Program-made: the position numbers and the translations under genes
NCBI RefSeq assembly: GCF_900143535.1
Contig: NZ_FRFA01000003.1
Location: 62,001 to 126,000 of the forward strand
Direction: 5' to 3'
Source: Tateyamaria sp. Alg231-49
GTDB lineage: Bacteria > Pseudomonadota > Alphaproteobacteria > Rhodobacterales > Rhodobacteraceae
DNA length: 64,000 nucleotides
In this document: piece after piece, positions 60,525 to 64,000 of the stretch
Position numbering within the stretch: position 1 is the stretch's first letter
How the letters are laid out: each line of letters begins with the position of its first letter
The notes under the pieces: model-generated
What the model was told of the DNA's origin: nothing
The model's database searches: none
What the model saw: the letters and a program-made list of their open reading frames with translations, nothing else

Positions 60525-61997
60525 TTAGTTTACGAACCCCGTCAGGCGGGGAATGGTCATGGAAATGGCCGGCACGTATGTAATCAGGAAGATGACAGCA
60601 ATTTCGACCGCAAGGAAAGGCAGAATGGCCTTTGCGATCGTTTCAACTTTTTCCTGACTGACAGCAGCGGCCACGAAGAGCACCAGCCCCATGGGCGGTG
60701 TGGCGAGGCCAACGGTGAGGTTGACGCTCATGATAATCGCGAAGTGGATTGGATCGACGCCCAGATCGGTGAAGATGGGTGCGAGGATGGGCCCCAGGAT
60801 GATGATCGCGGGCCCTGCGTCGAGGAACATGCCGACGATAAACAGCAGCAGGTTGATCAGGAACAGCAGGATCAGCGGGTTTTCCGAAAGGGTGAGGATG
60901 TAGTCCGCGAGGATTTGCGGCGCGTAGGACAGCGACACCACCGTTTTGAACGCCATGGCCGCGCCCACCAGCAGCAGGACGATGGCCGATGTCAGCCCCG
61001 CGCGGCTGAGGATGTCGGGCAGGTCGCTGAGCCGCATGGTCCGCAGCACGAAGAAGGCGACGAACACGGCGTAGGCGACGGCCACGGCTGCCGCCTCTGT
61101 TGGTGTGAACACACCCCCGAGGATGCCGCCGAGGATCAGCACCGGCGTTTGGAGTGGCACGATGGCCCGTTTGCAGATCGTGCGGAATTCGGAACTGACC
61201 ATCGTGCGCAGGGCCAGCATCAGCGCGTGCGCAACCGCGATGGACCCGGCGAGCGTGGCCCATTGCATCGCCGCCGAACCAGCGGGCAAAGGTGCCACGG
61301 CCCAGATCAAGAGGCCGATGTTCAGGCGAACGAGCACGAAGGAGGTCCACTTTTCCAGTGGTTTGAGTTCCACCCCGTCGAACTCCACCCGCTTGGCGGC
61401 GGGCAGGTCGTAGCGATCGGCTGTCATGCGGATCATCACCATCAGGCCAACACCGACGAGGATGCCAGGCACAATGCCCGCGAGGAACAACGCAGCGACG
61501 CTTTCGCCCATCACATAGGCGTAGATGATCATGATGCCTGAGGGCGGAATGATCGGCCCAATGACGGAACTGGCTGCGGTGATCGCAGCGGCGTAGCGAC
61601 GGGTGTAGCCCTCTTTCTCCATCGCGGGAACCAGCATGGAACCCAAAGCAGATGTGTCGGCCACAGCCGAACCGGAAAGACCCGCAAAGAGGATAGAACT
61701 GAGCACGTTCACTTGCGCCAGACCGCCACGCAGATGCCCCATGAGCGCCTGTGAAAACTGGACGAGCCGGATCGTAATACCGCCCTTGTTCATCATCTCG
61801 CCCGCAAGCATGAAGAACGGAATGGCCATCAGCGGAAAGCTGTCCATGCCGTTGTAAACATTGCGGTAAAGGAGGGTGATGTCCTTTTCCTGCCCATTAA
61901 GCCAAAGCAGCAAACCGGGTGCCGCCAAAAGGCCAAAGAACACCGGCAAGCCGATCAGAAGGAACAGAAGGAAAAGCGGCAAGAACCAAATCAGCAT
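60525..61997 (-). CDS. TRAP transporter large permease DctM (system 3)
   Basis: A 490-aa DctM-type permease, about 60 residues longer than usual because of a central insertion (YDLPAAKRVEFDGVELKPLE and the helices after it). Normal motifs: GGITIRLVQFSQALMGHLRGG, GLSGSAVADTSALGSMLVP, IGPIIPPSGIMIIYAY and GLATPPMGLVLFVAAAV. I start at ATG 61997 with a GGGGAGCG site; 12 codons upstream overlap DctQ. The insertion is typical of C4-dicarboxylate or other organic acid transporters with extra helices. Confidence 0.92.
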   Translation of the reverse strand: MLIWFLPLFLLFLLIGLPVFFGLLAAPGLLLWLNGQEKDITLLYRNVYNGMDSFPLMAIPFFMLAGEMMNKGGITIRLVQFSQALMGHLRGGLAQVNVLSSILFAGLSGSAVADTSALGSMLVPAMEKEGYTRRYAAAITAASSVIGPIIPPSGIMIIYAYVMGESVAALFLAGIVPGILVGVGLMVMIRMTADRYDLPAAKRVEFDGVELKPLEKWTSFVLVRLNIGLLIWAVAPLPAGSAAMQWATLAGSIAVAHALMLALRTMVSSEFRTICKRAIVPLQTPVLILGGILGGVFTPTEAAAVAVAYAVFVAFFVLRTMRLSDLPDILSRAGLTSAIVLLLVGAAMAFKTVVSLSYAPQILADYILTLSENPLILLFLINLLLFIVGMFLDAGPAIIILGPILAPIFTDLGVDPIHFAIIMSVNLTVGLATPPMGLVLFVAAAVSQEKVETIAKAILPFLAVEIAVIFLITYVPAISMTIPRLTGFVN

Positions 61998-61998
61998 G

Positions 61999-62583
61999 TC
62001 ATTCGCTCCCCGCGGCCATGTCGCCCATATCAAGTTGCGGCAGGCGATCCCCGCCCCCCATCATCGCCACAAGGCTGCGCAGGATCAGTTCGATGTTCAC
62101 GACGAACAGAAGAACCACCCCGACCAGCAGCGACAGCATCATCCAGCTGCGCGGCACGCGGAACCAGCCATCAAAGGTGGGAAGGTAAAGTGAGGCGGTG
62201 GCGAAACGCCCGCCAAAGCCTGTGACTTCGCTCCATCCGATTTGCACAGCGACAAAGAGGATCAGAACCGAAACCAGGAGCAGGATCAGGGACAAAACGG
62301 CAGCAACCCGGTCCGACATGAATCCTGAGATCATGTCGAGGGCAACGAACCCACCGCGACGGAACGCTGTCGGGGCCATCAGGCCGGTCATCCAAAGCAT
62401 GCAAAAGCGCGCAGCCTCGTCAGGCCAAGGGAGCGCGTTGTTGAAAACGTAACGCGCGACGACTTGAATGAGGATGGCCACCACCATCACCGCAATCGCG
62501 ACAATACCGATTGCGCGCCCAATCTTGAGCACGAAGCCAATCACAGCCCCCATCGGTGCAAGCACCGCCAGCAGTAAGCCCAT
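61999..62583 (-). CDS. TRAP transporter small permease DctQ (system 3)
   Basis: A 194-aa DctQ-type permease with four helices: AIGIVAIAVMVVAILIQVVA, PDEAARFCMLWMTGLMAPTA, VLSLILLLVSVLILFVAVQI and SWMMLSLLVGVVLLFVVNIE. The PDE/FxxxW motif following helix 1 is as in the family. ATG at 62583 with GGGAGG. It is the first gene of the operon and is followed by the DctM gene with one base between stop and start. Confidence 0.9.
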   Translation of the reverse strand: MGLLLAVLAPMGAVIGFVLKIGRAIGIVAIAVMVVAILIQVVARYVFNNALPWPDEAARFCMLWMTGLMAPTAFRRGGFVALDMISGFMSDRVAAVLSLILLLVSVLILFVAVQIGWSEVTGFGGRFATASLYLPTFDGWFRVPRSWMMLSLLVGVVLLFVVNIELILRSLVAMMGGGDRLPQLDMGDMAAGSE

Positions 62584-62706
62584 GAGGGCCCTCCCTTTTG
62601 TCGTGGCCCGCCGGTTTTGATCCGTCAGTGCCGAGTGTGCGCGGTTTTCCCGCGCAATTCTTTCATGTGCCCGCGTTTTTTGGCGGTGCGTTTTTTAGTT
62701 CTGGCG

Positions 62707-63222
62707 TTAGTCTGCCAGTGTTCCAAAGCCTCCACCAAAGAAGGTGAGCGGTGCGCCGTCGCGCATCTGTGTCCGCTGAACTTGCCCCACGACAATCACG
62801 TGATCACCCGCATCATGTGCCGCCACCCTGCGGCATTCAAAGCGCGCAAGGCAATGGTCCATCAGCGGAACGCCGTCTGCGTTCACGGCATGTGCGATGT
62901 CCTGCAAAGCGTGTGCGTTGCGCGCGACTTGTGTGCACAGATCCTGCTGTTCTGCCGCCAGCACGTGGATGGCGTAGTGATCAGCGGCGTCAAAATATGG
63001 AAAACGGCGTGCGGCGCGGTCCACGGACCAAAGCACAAGGGCCGGGTCGAGCGAGACTGAGGAAAAGCTGTTGGCGACGATTGCCACAGGCCCGTCTGTG
63101 CTGGCCGCAGTGATCACAGTGATCCCGGTTGCGAATTTACCGAAAGCGTCGCGCAGCTGACGCCCGGAGCTTTCGTCGGGCGTGAAATTCGTGGGTTGGT
63201 TGGGGTCTTGCATCGTCATCAT
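62707..63222 (-). CDS. Flavin reductase domain protein
   Basis: A 171-aa protein of the flavin reductase-like FMN-binding split-barrel fold: FGKFATGITVITAASTDGPVAI, ANSFSSVSLDPALVLWSVDR and AAHDAGDHVIVVGQVQR. Such proteins supply reduced flavin to two-component monooxygenases. Its ATG at 63222 overlaps the stop of the aldo/keto reductase gene by four bases (ATGA), and both read leftward. No monooxygenase is seen in the window; it may be encoded beyond the right end. Confidence 0.88.
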   Translation of the reverse strand: MMTMQDPNQPTNFTPDESSGRQLRDAFGKFATGITVITAASTDGPVAIVANSFSSVSLDPALVLWSVDRAARRFPYFDAADHYAIHVLAAEQQDLCTQVARNAHALQDIAHAVNADGVPLMDHCLARFECRRVAAHDAGDHVIVVGQVQRTQMRDGAPLTFFGGGFGTLAD

Positions 63223-64000
63223 GCCACCTCGTGTCCAAGAGCTGCCTCATAAAGGCGGAACCATGTGGGCCGATCTAGCGTGACTTTGGTCGCGTCACTG
63301 ATCCGCTTGATCCGGTCCAGATTGTTGGTGCCCATAACGGGCAGGATTTTGGCAGGGTGCGCCAGCAGGAATGCAACTGCGATTGCGGCCCGATCAACAC
63401 CGTGCGCTGCGGCCAGTTCATCCATGACGCTGTGCAGTTTGTCAGTGCCCGACATCAGACCACCGCCGCCCAAGGGCGACCATGCCATCAGGTGATGCCC
63501 GTGGCGCTGGTGAAAGGCGAGGTCGCCGTTGGTGAACGGGTTGATTTCTCCCAGGCTCATTTCGATCTGGTTTGTGACCAGCGGCGTTTTCATCGCCGAT
63601 TGCAGCAATTTCCAATCATAGGGGCGGAAGTTCGACACGCCGACTGCGCCGACCTTGCCCGATTTCACCGCCTCATCCAGTGCTGCGCCGGTTTCATGGT
63701 GGTCCATGAACGGGTCTGGTCGGTGGATCAGCAGCACGTCGATATGGTCTATGCTCATGTCCCGCAGCGAGTGATCGATGCTGGACATGATATGCGCCCG
63801 GCTGGTGTCGTAGTATTTGACTGGTGCGTCCGCATAGCGACCAACGGGGGCCACGATATCGCACTTCGTCACGATCTCCATCTTCGCCCGCAGACCGCTG
63901 TCGGCCTTGAGCGCTTGGCCCAGAATGGCCTCGGCGATATAGCCGCCATAGATGTCGGCCTGATCAAAGGTCGTGATCCCTTGATCAAGGCAGGCGTGGA
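63219..64000 (-). CDS. Aldo/keto reductase, N-terminus cut by the window edge
   Basis: The frame is open to the right end, and 260 codons are visible. An N-terminal AKR segment GITTFDQADIYGGYIAEAIL is read in frame before the ATG at 63881, so the true start lies outside the window. Later motifs: IDVLLIHRPDPFMDH, VGAVGVSNFRPYDW, VTNQIEMSLGEINP and ILPVMGTNNLDRI. These belong to an AKR11/YdhF-like oxidoreductase group using NADPH. It is coupled to the flavin reductase gene. Substrate unknown. Confidence 0.9.
   Translation of the reverse strand, partial: HACLDQGITTFDQADIYGGYIAEAILGQALKADSGLRAKMEIVTKCDIVAPVGRYADAPVKYYDTSRAHIMSSIDHSLRDMSIDHIDVLLIHRPDPFMDHHETGAALDEAVKSGKVGAVGVSNFRPYDWKLLQSAMKTPLVTNQIEMSLGEINPFTNGDLAFHQRHGHHLMAWSPLGGGGLMSGTDKLHSVMDELAAAHGVDRAAIAVAFLLAHPAKILPVMGTNNLDRIKRISDATKVTLDRPTWFRLYEAALGHEVA

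Noticed and set aside
1-64000. CRISPR array, tRNA, rRNA or prophage
   Set aside because: No array of regular repeats, no tRNA cloverleaf recognised by eye, no rRNA sequence and no phage structural genes were seen. A tRNA scan would be needed to exclude a tRNA firmly.

Overview
The window looks like the chromosome of an alphaproteobacterium of the Rhodobacterales (Roseobacter-type). This rests on gene content: an ffh - chorismate mutase - rpsP block, three TRAP transporters, an inositol regulon with a LacI-type regulator, monomeric isocitrate dehydrogenase, GC-rich codon use, and many 4-nt ATGA/GTGA overlaps. The species is inferred, not proven. I see no rRNA, tRNA, CRISPR array or intact insertion sequence.

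Layout. 1-6.2 kb: the end of an azoreductase-like gene, a small membrane protein, a protein with an RGS-like domain, then the ffh operon (ffh, NIPSNAP protein, three tandem GNAT acetyltransferases, chorismate mutase, rpsP) ending in a strong terminator. 6.2-22.9 kb: a GNAT gene, then a three-operon inositol regulon. It holds iolD-iolC-iolB-like-iolJ-like (minus strand), dehydrogenase-iolE-like-dehydrogenase (plus strand), and a long minus-strand operon of a TIM-barrel gene, a sugar ABC transporter, iolG, a PhyH-type dioxygenase, iolB and a lacI-type regulator. The two promoter regions carry the same 18-bp operator. 23.2-28.1 kb: homoprotocatechuate meta-cleavage genes (hpaE, hpaD, hpaG-like, hpaH) with a divergent MarR regulator. 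28.4-35.5 kb: a TRAP transporter with an MmgE/PrpD enzyme, divergent from a DctB-like sensor kinase and a response regulator that has no AAA+ domain.

35.5-38.6 kb: an IS110-type transposase remnant and monomeric icd. 38.6-42.5 kb: malonate genes (matB, malonyl-CoA decarboxylase, GntR regulator) and a YciI protein. 42.6-48.5 kb: a divergent operon of an FAH-fold enzyme, RutE-like nitroreductase, OsmC protein, a second TRAP transporter and an intradiol ring-cleavage dioxygenase. 48.9-55.3 kb: a membrane-anchored glutamate-synthase-like flavoprotein, then acyl-CoA dehydrogenase, ADP-forming acyl-CoA synthetase, a DJ-1/PfpI protein and a CaiD-like hydratase, the last three overlapping. 55.3-59.2 kb: a di-heme peroxidase gene without an in-frame signal start, a Sel1-repeat protein and a phospholipase D-type lipoprotein. 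59.4-64 kb: a third TRAP transporter, a flavin reductase and a truncated aldo/keto reductase.

Overall this is mostly a catabolic region in which uptake systems sit beside the enzymes and regulators for their likely substrates (inositols, hydroxyphenylacetate-type aromatics, malonate, and unknown organic acids). The least expected items are the RGS-like protein, the PhyH dioxygenase and second IolB in the inositol regulon, the truncated DctD-like regulator beside a TRAP-MmgE/PrpD operon, and the uncharacterised ring-cleavage and acyl-CoA operons.
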